Source: Rhodoplanes roseus
Lineage (GTDB): Bacteria; Pseudomonadota; Alphaproteobacteria; Rhizobiales; Xanthobacteraceae
Assembly (NCBI RefSeq): GCF_003258865.1
Contig: NZ_NPEX01000018.1
Span: forward strand, 1-45,071
DNA length: 45,071 nucleotides
Direction: 5' to 3'
Below the pieces are notes generated by a model, which ran no database searches, had not been told where the DNA came from, and saw nothing but the letters and a program-made list of their open reading frames with translations. Made by a program: the position numbers and the translations under genes. Shown piece by piece: positions 1 through 7,267 of this stretch. How positions within the stretch are numbered: the first letter of the stretch is position 1; each line of letters begins with the position of its first letter.

Positions 1-207
1 CAGTGTTGAATCAGCGACGTACCAGTTTGTCAAAACCTGCTCAGAGACATCGCGCCGCCATACCCCTGAGCAACTACGATTCGTTTAGGAGCCGTCTGCC
101 TGGTCACAGACCCGACGAGGGATTTTGTATCGCCGCCAACAACTGCTCGCCTCTCGAAGAGAGTCTGCTTCCGGCCCGGCCCCCGTCGGAATCAAAAGGG
201 GCCTGGG

Positions 208-542
208 TTGGACATCGCCGATACTGGCTGGCAGGCCTTCATGCGGGCAGAGTACGACGTCGCCGTGTTTCAGGCCATGAAGGCCGTCGAGGTCACCGTC
301 CGGGAGGCGGCTGGCCTGACTGCGAAGGACATCGGGACAGGCCCGCTGACCGATATGCAGAGCGAGCCCGTGGAGCACCAGGCGCGTTCCGCGCCTGTTT
401 GCCGGTGCAATCGGCTCCTACAAGAAATTGCACTCACACCGCGACGTCAGCTTTGGTGATCCGGCCGAGGCAATCGAAACGATTATGCTGGCCAACCCAT
501 CTGCTCCGGATCGTCGACGCCAGGTCGGCTGCGAGGATTTGA
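208..542 (+). pseudogene. TIGR02391-family protein, frameshifted remnant
   Basis: This looks like a decayed copy of the TIGR02391-type (Ymh-like) protein found on many mobile islands; its biochemical role is not established. The first part reads in one frame (AVFQAMKAVEVTVREAAG, then AKDIGT). About ten residues usually found between GT and GPLTD appear to be missing. The family C-terminal pattern then continues in other frames: LFAGAIGSYKKLHSHRDVSF followed by DPAEAIETIMLAN around 400-490, and HLLRIVDARS around 495-530, where an extra C near 494-497 shifts the frame. At least two frameshifts plus an internal deletion make it a pseudogene. The N-terminal boundary is unclear; 208 is a TTG. It lies just upstream of another truncated gene. 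Confidence 0.65.
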
Positions 543-545
543 CCC

Positions 546-1001
546 ATGAGCGACTTGGTTCGCCCTCCACACCAGGCGCGCGCACTTCAATGGAGCCGGC
601 TGAACCACCTTCAGGTCGGTCGCTACGCCGAGTACTATTTCAAGATGCAGTTTACGCTGTTCGGATTCGACGTGTACTCCGCCGAGGTCGATGACCGCGG
701 CATCGATTTCGTCATTCGGCTTGAGCCCGACCGTTATTGGGACGTGCAGGTCAAGTCCATCCGGAACTCCGGTTACATCTTCTTCCGAAAGACGAAGTTC
801 CAAATTCGGCCGAACCTGTTGGCCGCCCTCGCGCTGTTCCGTGATGGACATGAGCCCGACATGTTCCTGATCCCTGCCGCGAGGTGGAACAAACCGGATG
901 GTATTTTCGTCGACCGCAACTACGACGGCCTTAAGAGCGCCCCGGAGTACGGCATCACGCTTTCCCCTAAGACATTACCGGGGCTCGATGGCAGAGGATG
1001 A
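546..1001 (+). CDS. DUF4365-like (PD-(D/E)XK nuclease-fold) protein, C-terminally truncated
   Basis: A 151-residue protein of the DUF4365 type. The pattern GRYAEYYFKMQFTLFGFDVY, then RGIDFVIR and WDVQVKS, follows the GID...QVK core of PD-(D/E)XK-like nuclease folds. Such proteins occur on islands and near defence genes; the function here is unknown. Similarity to the family ends at ITLSPKTLP. The last residues (GLDGRG) come from a junction with a serine-recombinase fragment read in another frame from 988, so the natural C-terminus has probably been lost in a rearrangement. The start at 546 (ATG) is the only good one before the conserved part. It may be inactive. Confidence 0.6.
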   Translation: MSDLVRPPHQARALQWSRLNHLQVGRYAEYYFKMQFTLFGFDVYSAEVDDRGIDFVIRLEPDRYWDVQVKSIRNSGYIFFRKTKFQIRPNLLAALALFRDGHEPDMFLIPAARWNKPDGIFVDRNYDGLKSAPEYGITLSPKTLPGLDGRG

Positions 1002-1200
1002 GCGTCAGCGGATCATCAAGCGCACCCAGGAGGGCCGCCAGGTGGCCCGTGAGCGTGGCGTGAAGATGGGGCGGAAACCGAAGCTTAACGCGAAGCAGGT
1101 CACGGAAATCCGCCAACGCTTGGCGAACGGGGAAGGGACCCGTGATCTCGGCGACAGCTATGGTGTGAGCCGTTCAACGATTTCAAGGGTGGGGACATGA
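988..1200 (+). pseudogene. Serine recombinase/invertase C-terminal fragment
   Basis: A 70-codon open frame that matches only the end of Hin/Pin-type serine recombinases. It has the helix leading out of the catalytic domain (EDERQRIIKRTQEGRQVARE), the linker GVKMGRKPKLN, and a C-terminal helix-turn-helix (TRDLGDSYGVSRSTISRV). The roughly 120-residue catalytic domain with its nucleophilic serine is absent; that space holds the truncated DUF4365-like gene. It is therefore a recombination remnant, not an active enzyme. Its stop codon overlaps the ATG of the next gene (ATGA at 1197-1200). Confidence 0.65.
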
Positions 1201-1466
1201 CCGTTGTCCACCTCACCCGTATTGACTTGGCGCAGAACCTGGAGCGCTTCTACAGGCTCGATGTTCAACCCGATCTTTTCGGCGGTTGGAGCTTGGTTCG
1301 CGAGTGGGGCCGAATTGGCCGCCCCGGGACCGTTCGCATCACGTCATTCGGTACTATCAGCGAGGCAGAAGCAGTCCGTATACAGCTGTGGCATGCGAAG
1401 AAACGACGGGGCTACAACAACTCCGAGGGCAGCGCCCAAGGAAGCTTTCTTCGCCCGTCCTGCTGA
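1197..1466 (+). CDS. WGR domain-containing protein
   Basis: An 89-residue protein that is almost entirely a WGR domain: LTRIDLAQNLERFYRLDVQP, then FGGWSLVREWGRIGRPG and a lysine/arginine-rich end (AKKRRGYNN). WGR domains are best known from PARP enzymes, where they contact DNA. Stand-alone small WGR proteins are common in Rhizobiales on chromosomes and islands, with unproven roles. The ATG overlaps the stop of the upstream recombinase fragment. The length and end suit a complete small WGR protein. A start at 1204 in another frame gives no domain match and is not used. Confidence 0.75.
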   Translation: MTVVHLTRIDLAQNLERFYRLDVQPDLFGGWSLVREWGRIGRPGTVRITSFGTISEAEAVRIQLWHAKKRRGYNNSEGSAQGSFLRPSC

Positions 1467-1632
1467 ATCAGACGCGATGGCTGAGCAAGCTGTTGCGGAC
1501 GGTCATCCGGACACCACGCTGGTCTGGGGATTTGCGAGGGCGTTCCGCCTAGGTTCGGTTTCCGACGCGGCGGCGCCGCTGTTCTCGACCGATTTCAACG
1601 GCCGTCAACAGCAGCCGCTAGGGGACGTGGGG

Positions 1633-1659
1633 TCACTGCAGGCGAGGACGGTCATCTCC
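1633..1659 (-). other. Displaced 3' end of cap3 left of the two IS elements
   Basis: If both IS elements and their duplicated TTA and TA targets are removed in silico, the minus strand reads from the Cap3 frame (RSDA at about 4034-4045) directly into codons for KGDDRPRLQ and a TGA at 1633-1635. This short stretch is therefore probably the original end of cap3, now 2.4 kb away. The rest of 1467-1660 shows no recognisable gene or site. Confidence 0.5.
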
Positions 1660-1662
1660 TTA

Positions 1663-2977
1663 GGGCCCGTGGGGAAATTACCGCTTCGGGACTGGGGTTT
1701 TGGGCCGGATGGTGTAATTCCAGTCGCCGTGGAATGGGTGGCGTTCGAGGGCGATGGAGTCCATCACCTGATCGGAGATCTTCACGCCGGCCGGATAGGT
1801 GTTCGGATCGATCTCGCAGCGGACCTTCAGGCCGGTATCGGTGGTGGTGGCGGCGATCAACTGGACGATGGTCTGCAGGCTGACCAGCGGCTTGCCGCGC
1901 CAGTTCTGGGTGATGACCGAGAAGAGACGGTGCTCGATCCGGTTCCACTTGCTGGTCCGGGCGGCAGGTGGCAGACCGTGATCGGGATGCCGAGCTCGGT
2001 GGCGAGCGTTTGCAGCTCGCGCTTCCACAGGCGGACCCGTGCGCCGTTGCTGCCACCGGCATCGGCGGTGATCAGCAGCTTGGTCGCGTGCGGGTGTCGG
2101 GTGCGGCCCATGGTCTTCCACCAGCGCCGGATCGAATTGACCGCGAAGCTCGCGGTGTCGTTGTCGATGCCGACGCTCACCCAGCCGGCATTGTCGGCGA
2201 TGTCGTAGACCCCGTAGGGCGAGGCGCGCCCGAGTTCCGGGACGAGGAAGTCGTGCACGCGAACGCGTTCGGGCCGGCCCTTCGGACACCATTCGCGCCC
2301 GCCGTTCTTGAAGTCTCCGACCAGCTCCTTCTTCTTGGTGTCGACCGAGATCGCCGGCTCGCCGGCCGTGATGGCCGCCTGAACCTGCTCGTTGATGTAG
2401 GTGAACTGGGCGTCGCGGTCGGGATGGTCCGCCCCTTCCTTGGTCTTGCGGTTGGCCTGCAGGCTGTAGCCGAGCCCGTGCAGCACCTCGCCGACCACGT
2501 TGGGCGAGATGCGGTGGCCGAGCCGGCCGAGTTCGGCCGAAAGCCGGCGCAAGCTCTTGGCGGTCCACTTCAGCGGCGCCATCGGGTCGCCGCGGGTCGA
2601 AGGCTCCACCAGGGCGACGAGGTCCTCGAGCAGCGTCGAATCGCTGTCGACCAGCGCCGGCCGCCCGGCGCCCTTCCGCCGCACCCGGCCCGGCGTCGCC
2701 TCGGGCGGCGACGTGCCGCGCAGTTCCGCCAGCCCGCGCCCGATGGTGCTGCGCGCGATCCCGGTGATTCGCGACACCGTCGCGATCCCACCCCGACCGG
2801 CCGCCATCGCCTCGGCCGCCGCGAACCGGCGCCGCCCGCGCTCGTCGAGCACGGGCTTCACCGCCAAATACCGCATCCTGATCGCTCTATCGTCCACCAT
2901 ACTCGGGATTTAGGGAGCCCGAGTCACCGGCGGAATCCCCACCCCATCAACAGATTCGAGAATTCCCCCACGGGCCC
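1663..2977 (-). mobile_element. ISAzo13-family insertion sequence
   Basis: A 1,315-bp element carrying one DDE transposase gene in two frames. The ends form an inverted repeat, GGGCCCGTGGGGRAATT, seen at 1663-1679 and as the reverse complement at 2961-2977, with one mismatch. TTA directly flanks both ends (1660-1662 and 2978-2980), consistent with a 3-bp target duplication. The right-hand TTA also supplies the TA into which the neighbouring IS630 element is inserted, so the two elements touch. The family is assigned from the transposase. Confidence 0.8.
1678..2900 (-). pseudogene. ISAzo13-family transposase, frameshifted
   Basis: The first part, read from 2900, has a helix-turn-helix (VSRITGIARSTIGRGLAEL) and the family blocks AISVDTKKKELVGDFKNGG, VYDIADNAGWVSVG and LLITADAGGSNG. 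These belong to the DDE core of the Rhodopirellula/ISAzo13 transposase group. At CHLPPG (about 1955-1965) the family sequence jumps to another frame and continues as SKWNRIEHRLFSVITQNWRG and further to a stop at 1678. Re-reading one base there (a -1 shift) would restore the expected LPPGTSKWN. No slippery heptamer is obvious at the site, so a one-base deletion is the simpler reading, but a programmed frameshift cannot be excluded. Confidence 0.75.
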
Positions 2978-2993
2978 TTAGAGCGGAATCCGA

Positions 2994-3557
2994 TCAGGCT
3001 GCATCGTATCCTGCGGCGGCGAAGTAATTGGCGCATTCGGTCGGGGTGAAGGTTCGGACGAGGCCGCCGATCGCGGCCCATAGGCCTTCGACGGTTCGCT
3101 CGGCGGCCTTGCGGAGATGGGCCTTCAGCTTGGAGAAGGCGTTCTCGATCGGATTGAAGTCGGGACTGTAGGGCGGCAGGTAGAGGAGGCTCGCGCCGGC
3201 CGCCTCGATCATGGCGCGGACCGCGGGGCCCTTGTGGCTCGAAAGATTGTCCATGATGACGATGTCGCCGGGCGCGAGCGCGGGAACGAGAACGTGCTCG
3301 ACATAGGTCTCGAAAGCCTCGCGGTTGATCGCGCCGTCGAGGACGAACGGGGCTATCATCCCTCGGCAGGTGAGCCCGGCCACGAACGTGGTCGTCTTCC
3401 AGTGTCCATGCGGAATGCCGACCCGCAGGCGCTCGCCTCGCGGCGCTCGGCCGTAGCGCCGGGCCATGTTGGTGGAGGCCCAGGTCTCGTCGATGAACAC
3501 CAGCCGCTCGGGGTCGAGGTCGAGCTGGCCGTCGAACCAGGCCTGCCGACGCCTCAC
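2994..3557 (-). CDS. IS630-family transposase OrfB (DDE catalytic part)
   Basis: The catalytic half of the IS630-family transposase. [17 protein letters not shown] holds the first aspartate, [12 protein letters not shown] the second, and [20 protein letters not shown] the final acidic residue and the typical PPYSPD-NPIE signature. It is open from about 3600 in this frame. The ATG at 3557 is internal to the expected fusion product, so the natural protein is probably OrfAB made by slippage at 3595-3601. No internal stops are seen, so the element may still be active. Confidence 0.85.
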   Translation of the reverse strand: MRRRQAWFDGQLDLDPERLVFIDETWASTNMARRYGRAPRGERLRVGIPHGHWKTTTFVAGLTCRGMIAPFVLDGAINREAFETYVEHVLVPALAPGDIVIMDNLSSHKGPAVRAMIEAAGASLLYLPPYSPDFNPIENAFSKLKAHLRKAAERTVEGLWAAIGGLVRTFTPTECANYFAAAGYDAA

Positions 3558-3940
3558 GATGTCGGGACGATCCTGCTCGCTGGCATGCCCGGTCTTTTTT
3601 TGCGCGTGATCCGGTGACGCTCGAAGAACCGTTGGATCGTGCCGAAACCGAACGTGTGCCCCTGGCCCGCGAGGGTCCGGCGGAGCTCCTCGATGGTGAT
3701 GTCGGGTGTCTCGGCGAGCACGCCCAGGATCAGGTCCTTGCAGGCCTCGATCCGGCCGGACCGTCGATCGCCCCCGAGCGCCTTCGGCCGGGCGTCACCC
3801 TGCACCTCGACGCGCCGTCTCCACCGACTGACACTCGCGGCGCTGACGCCGAACCGCTCACCAGCCTGCCGGTGCGACATTCCATCGGCGACCGCCTTCA
3901 GAACCCGCGTCCGCAGATCGAGAGAAAGGGCTCGCGACAT
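3554..3940 (-). CDS. IS630-family transposase OrfA (helix-turn-helix part)
   Basis: The N-terminal half of an IS630-type transposase. It carries a helix-turn-helix ([20 protein letters not shown]) and the second winged-helix region ([19 protein letters not shown]), ending in RITRKKRPG. The ATG at 3940 follows a strong GGGAGG ribosome binding site, so it is preferred over an ATG at 3979. Its last codons cross seven A residues on the coding strand (3595-3601). A -1 slip there reads [20 protein letters not shown] and continues into OrfB, giving the full transposase. Without slippage OrfA ends at 3554. Confidence 0.8.
   Translation of the reverse strand: MSRALSLDLRTRVLKAVADGMSHRQAGERFGVSAASVSRWRRRVEVQGDARPKALGGDRRSGRIEACKDLILGVLAETPDITIEELRRTLAGQGHTFGFGTIQRFFERHRITRKKRPGMPASRIVPTS
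3595..3601 (-). other. A7 slippery run, candidate programmed -1 frameshift site
   Basis: Seven T on the plus strand (AAAAAAAG on the coding strand) at the exact point where OrfA must shift by -1 to enter the OrfB frame. Runs of this kind are the usual programmed frameshift signal in two-frame IS630 transposases. Confidence 0.7.
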
Positions 3941-3975
3941 GCCTGCCGGCCTCCCTCTCCGGTAGACAGCTTGAA

Positions 3976-4497
3976 TCACCTCCGCGCCGACTTGGGAATC
4001 CCTCGCGATTCACTCAGATCGGGAACCGCTCTAGCGTCTGACCGTAAGCCGTCGATCGAATGGAACGAGGCCCAGAGGCCGCCCGGAAACGAATCCCGCC
4101 CGACGATAAGAAGCAGGAAGCCCGGCAGGTGATGCGTGGATCGCCGGACCACCTTGGCGATGCTCGAAAGATCGTCGAAAGAGGGCCTCGGCACGTCTTC
4201 GGGATGGGTGTGCCAGTCGCCGACATAATCCAGACCCAGTTCGTGATGCTGGAAGATCTCCTCTTGTTCGGAGGCGCGATGAGGCCGGAACGAGAAGCGC
4301 CCGCGGCGGTCCCGAGACCTCGGTCCGGTCGCTGCGACGATTTCCCATTCGTCGGCGCGGACGCGCGCGAAAAGCTGGCCGCCGGCCTCGCGTTGATAGA
4401 AGCGGCGTTGCCGGTGAGCGTCGAACGTAGCAAGTGCCAGGGAGCCGATTCGAACCACGATATGGCGGACCTCAAATGTCACAACCTGCGCGCTCAC
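3976..4497 (-). CDS. cap3: CBASS Cap3, JAMM/Mov34 deconjugase, C-terminus replaced by IS630 sequence
   Basis: The fourth gene of the CBASS operon. Cap3 proteins are zinc isopeptidases that reverse Cap2-made conjugates of the CD-NTase. The JAMM motif is complete: an upstream glutamate in SEQEEIF, then HTHPEDVPRPSFDD, which fits H-x-H-x7-S-x2-D. The start is a GTG at 4497 that overlaps the Cap2 stop (GTGA), the same junction type as in the rest of the operon; the ATG at 4734 lies inside cap2 and gives unrelated residues. The native frame runs to about 4034. The IS630 insertion then replaces the last nine or so codons with about 19 IS-derived ones (RAVPDLSESRGIPKSARR, stop at 3976). All catalytic residues lie upstream of the junction, so activity may survive. 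Confidence 0.85.
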   Translation of the reverse strand: MSAQVVTFEVRHIVVRIGSLALATFDAHRQRRFYQREAGGQLFARVRADEWEIVAATGPRSRDRRGRFSFRPHRASEQEEIFQHHELGLDYVGDWHTHPEDVPRPSFDDLSSIAKVVRRSTHHLPGFLLLIVGRDSFPGGLWASFHSIDGLRSDARAVPDLSESRGIPKSARR

Positions 4498-6221
4498 GGA
4501 AACGTCCAATCGCCTTCGTACGGGCCGCCGACTTCGTCCGGTTGTCCGCGTGCCGCAGCCCAGCCGGACGTGACGGATGCGTCGGCTTCCTGGAATGCCG
4601 CCGCATCCGCGAGCCAGGTTCGCCAGACAGGCGCGCTCGCTAAGCCGCGCAAGGCGTCGATGGCGAGCCGCGCGACCAAGGCCTGTGCATGGGCGAGTTC
4701 GATAGCCCCGAAGGGAGTGGAGGCGCCGCCGCATTCGGCGGGCGGTGGCTTTCCGCCAGCGACGACGGGCAGTCGGAATTGCCCATAATCGCTGAAGCCG
4801 TCAGCGAGTTTTGCTGCGGAATTTCCGATCAGAACGGCATGGGTCGCAAGCGCGTGCGGTTCCATCCAGCCGTAGACTGCCACGGCCTTCTGTCCGGATT
4901 GCGAGAGCGCGTTTTCCACGGACGCGTCGGCGGCCCAGTCGCCTGTGCAGGAGACGACCAGGTTGGCGGCCTTGAGGACTTCGGCGTGTTCACGCGCGAA
5001 TGCTGCGAACGTCGAGAGGTGACCTTCCACCAAGCTGATCGTCGGCAAACTTGCACGGATGCTGCTGGCCAGCGATTTCGCCTTGCCCGTATTGACGGCC
5101 AGGGCGCCGAGTTCGTGTCGGCGGATGTTTTCCCAGCCGAGTTCCTCGGGGTCGACGAGCCATAAGTGCGCGACGCCCGCCTGCGCGAGCATCCGCGCTA
5201 CGCCGGATCCCAGTGCGCCGCAGCCTGCAACGATCACCTTGGCTTCGGCTAACTGTTGCTGCACGCCTTCGGGCAGGCGAGAGATCGCCGCATCCATCCG
5301 CTGTGTGACGATGCGATCGAGCCTGAAGCGACCGAATACACTCCTGGCTGTCTCATTGGACGGATCGATGCTCTTGCGCATGGCGCGCCGCTTCAGCGGC
5401 TTGCCGACCCTGTCCGAGGGCCTGCGGAGGTACGTTGCTGCGTAGTGCTCGCGTCCAGACGGAGACTTTCCCGCAAGAATAACAAAAGCCTCCATTGGCG
5501 TGTTGCTCATCAGCCGTTTCAGCAAATTGACTCCGTCGTTCGATCGCGCTTCGACAAGAGCCCACAGTTCTTCCGCGGTTTCCGGATAGCGATCGGGAGC
5601 GGGAAGAGGATCGATGACGATCACTGGGGTTTCCTTGAGCGACTTCGGCCTCGCTCCGGTCAGGTTGTTCATGACCTTGGCGGCCTCAGCCTTGCCGGGA
5701 AAGACCAGTAGTCCGCGGTCCGTCATTACCGCCCGGGCGACGACGGTCTTACTCGCTCCGCCAGAGCCTGGCATGACCTGGACGCGGAGGTCGCCGCGCG
5801 TCGCCCATGAAAGCCAGTAGAGACCGAAATCGTCGCGGAAGTCGTCGTCGTGCTTTCCGATCTCGTTGTCCTTCAGCAGCTGAAGGGCGTCTGCGAGCGC
5901 CGCCTGGACGGTCCGTAGTCGGTCGCCTGGCACCGCCTTGGTCGCAAGACAGAGCTTGCCGTCCTTTTCGACGTGCGGCTCCGCGCTCGCGCGCGAATAC
6001 CCCACGAGGTAGAGCCGAGCGACGCTGAAGGGAAAATCAGCGTCGACCTGGATCTCAAATTCGCGGCCCCGCCAACGTAACCGCCAGCCTTCGACCATGC
6101 CGGGCCGCAGCGAGCCGACCGGCATGCGCCCGAGATATTCGTCGCCAAGTCCGGTGAACCAGGCATCTAATCCGAAAACGCCGGAGTCGGTCACGGGCGT
6201 CGCATCAAGCGGAAGGTTCAC
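4494..6221 (-). CDS. cap2: CBASS Cap2, E2-E1 fusion ubiquitin-transfer-like protein
   Basis: Cap2 of type II CBASS joins the C-terminus of the CD-NTase to cell targets and so primes it. The 575-residue product has an N-terminal E2-like domain (residues about 10-150, catalytic Cys91 in EKDGKLCLATKAV), a linker, and a C-terminal E1-like adenylation domain. That domain has the nucleotide-binding loop VIVAGCGALGSGVARM (329-344), the acidic VDPEELGWENIRRHELG block, and the E1 catalytic cysteine Cys497 in PPPAECGGASTPFG. A GTG at 6221 overlapping the CD-NTase stop is chosen. The ATG at 6383 would add 54 residues that lie inside the upstream gene. Both catalytic cysteines are intact. Confidence 0.9.
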   Translation of the reverse strand: MNLPLDATPVTDSGVFGLDAWFTGLGDEYLGRMPVGSLRPGMVEGWRLRWRGREFEIQVDADFPFSVARLYLVGYSRASAEPHVEKDGKLCLATKAVPGDRLRTVQAALADALQLLKDNEIGKHDDDFRDDFGLYWLSWATRGDLRVQVMPGSGGASKTVVARAVMTDRGLLVFPGKAEAAKVMNNLTGARPKSLKETPVIVIDPLPAPDRYPETAEELWALVEARSNDGVNLLKRLMSNTPMEAFVILAGKSPSGREHYAATYLRRPSDRVGKPLKRRAMRKSIDPSNETARSVFGRFRLDRIVTQRMDAAISRLPEGVQQQLAEAKVIVAGCGALGSGVARMLAQAGVAHLWLVDPEELGWENIRRHELGALAVNTGKAKSLASSIRASLPTISLVEGHLSTFAAFAREHAEVLKAANLVVSCTGDWAADASVENALSQSGQKAVAVYGWMEPHALATHAVLIGNSAAKLADGFSDYGQFRLPVVAGGKPPPAECGGASTPFGAIELAHAQALVARLAIDALRGLASAPVWRTWLADAAAFQEADASVTSGWAAARGQPDEVGGPYEGDWTFP

Positions 6222-7267
6222 GCGTGGCGGCGCTCCGTCGCATAGCGGCTCTCGCCCTGCTTGATCACCGCGGGTCCGCTGGCCTTTTCGATCTTTGATT
6301 TCTTGGAAGGGTCTGGCTGTTTGGAGAACCAGTCGGTAAAAAACAGCGCGTCCCAAGCCTTCATCGCTTCGTCGTGGGTACAATCGAGCTTATCGAGCAC
6401 CTCAAGGTGCTTGAGGTTCTCGTCAATCTTTTCCTTCAGAAAGGCGGTCTTGGCGTCGTCGGGTTCGGCAAGGTTCTCGTTCAGCACCGGGTGGCGCACG
6501 GCGATGCCGAGCGCGAGTTGCAGACTGATCCCGCGCAACGTCTGCCGGAACGACCTGTCGTCGCGGCCGTCGTCGCGCGCAAAGTTGTCGCAGCACAGCT
6601 TAGAAATAGTGAAGCCGCTCGCGATCTTATCCGTCCAGCCATAACGACTGCGCGCGAACGCTTTCGCCAGGCGGACAACGCGCACGAACTGACCATCGTT
6701 GCCGTCGGTGGAAGCATCGGGCGATTTGCTCGCATTCGCTTCCTTAAACCACTGTGTGTTCGCCAGCGGATCCGACACTCTCCAGGTGTCGCCCGCGGCG
6801 ATCTCGAACGACTTCTTCTCAACGCCAGTGAACGGATCCGTCTCGCGGTTCTCTCTGTAGACGGGCACGTCGACGTGGTAACCTTCGGACTTGTAATACA
6901 CTCGCACGCAGTTGTTGCGCGGCTCCGGCTGGTCCGCGAAGCGCTTGTCCTGCAGCGCGTCACTAACCATTTTCCTCGCGTCCTCAGCGGCCTTGTCCTG
7001 GCCTTTGTCGTCCTTAAGCTTGTCTCGTTTAAAGTAGACACCGTCGTCAACGTCGTAGTCGTTGCGGTCGTGCTGGATCATGGTCTTCATCGCGTAGGAG
7101 CCCTGTGTCCGCGAACCGATGGCCTTGGGGCTGCCGTTGCGATCGAGCCCGTTGCGAAGCCGATCGCGGTTGATCTTGGCCTTGCCAAAGATGTCGGCGC
7201 GGTCGTCTCTCGACATGCGCACCTCAGCACGTTCGAAGCCTCTCACCTGTTCATCGCAATCTTTCAC
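6218..7267 (-). CDS. CBASS CD-NTase (cGAS/DncV-like nucleotidyltransferase)
   Basis: The phage-sensing enzyme of the operon, which makes a cyclic nucleotide second messenger after infection. The polymerase-beta-like core is visible: GSRTQGSYAMKT (51-62), the metal-binding pair in YDVDDGVYF (Asp72 and Asp74), and the third acidic residue in GYHVDVPVYR (Asp133). The length of 349 residues is usual for the family. The likely product (cGAMP-like or another dinucleotide) cannot be decided from sequence alone. The protein ends in RRHA; in type II systems Cap2 uses the CD-NTase C-terminus as the conjugated end, so this tail is of interest. The GTG start at 7267 overlaps the capV stop. Confidence 0.9.
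   Translation of the reverse strand: MKDCDEQVRGFERAEVRMSRDDRADIFGKAKINRDRLRNGLDRNGSPKAIGSRTQGSYAMKTMIQHDRNDYDVDDGVYFKRDKLKDDKGQDKAAEDARKMVSDALQDKRFADQPEPRNNCVRVYYKSEGYHVDVPVYRENRETDPFTGVEKKSFEIAAGDTWRVSDPLANTQWFKEANASKSPDASTDGNDGQFVRVVRLAKAFARSRYGWTDKIASGFTISKLCCDNFARDDGRDDRSFRQTLRGISLQLALGIAVRHPVLNENLAEPDDAKTAFLKEKIDENLKHLEVLDKLDCTHDEAMKAWDALFFTDWFSKQPDPSKKSKIEKASGPAVIKQGESRYATERRHA

Larger units (their letters stand above)
2981..4031 (-). mobile_element. IS630-family insertion sequence
   Basis: A 1,051-bp element. The left end GAGCGGAATCCGATC (2981-2995) and the reverse complement of the right end, GAGCGGTTCCCGATC (4017-4031), form the inverted repeat. TA flanks both sides (2979-2980 and 4032-4033), the target duplication typical of IS630/Tc1-like elements. 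It carries orfA and orfB, joined by an A7 slippery run. It is inserted near the 3' end of cap3 and directly abuts the ISAzo13-family element. Confidence 0.85.

Noticed and set aside
6222-6383. Longer start for cap2
   Set aside because: The extra 54 residues come from inside the CD-NTase gene; the GTG at 6221 matches the GTGA coupling used throughout the operon and gives the family N-terminus.
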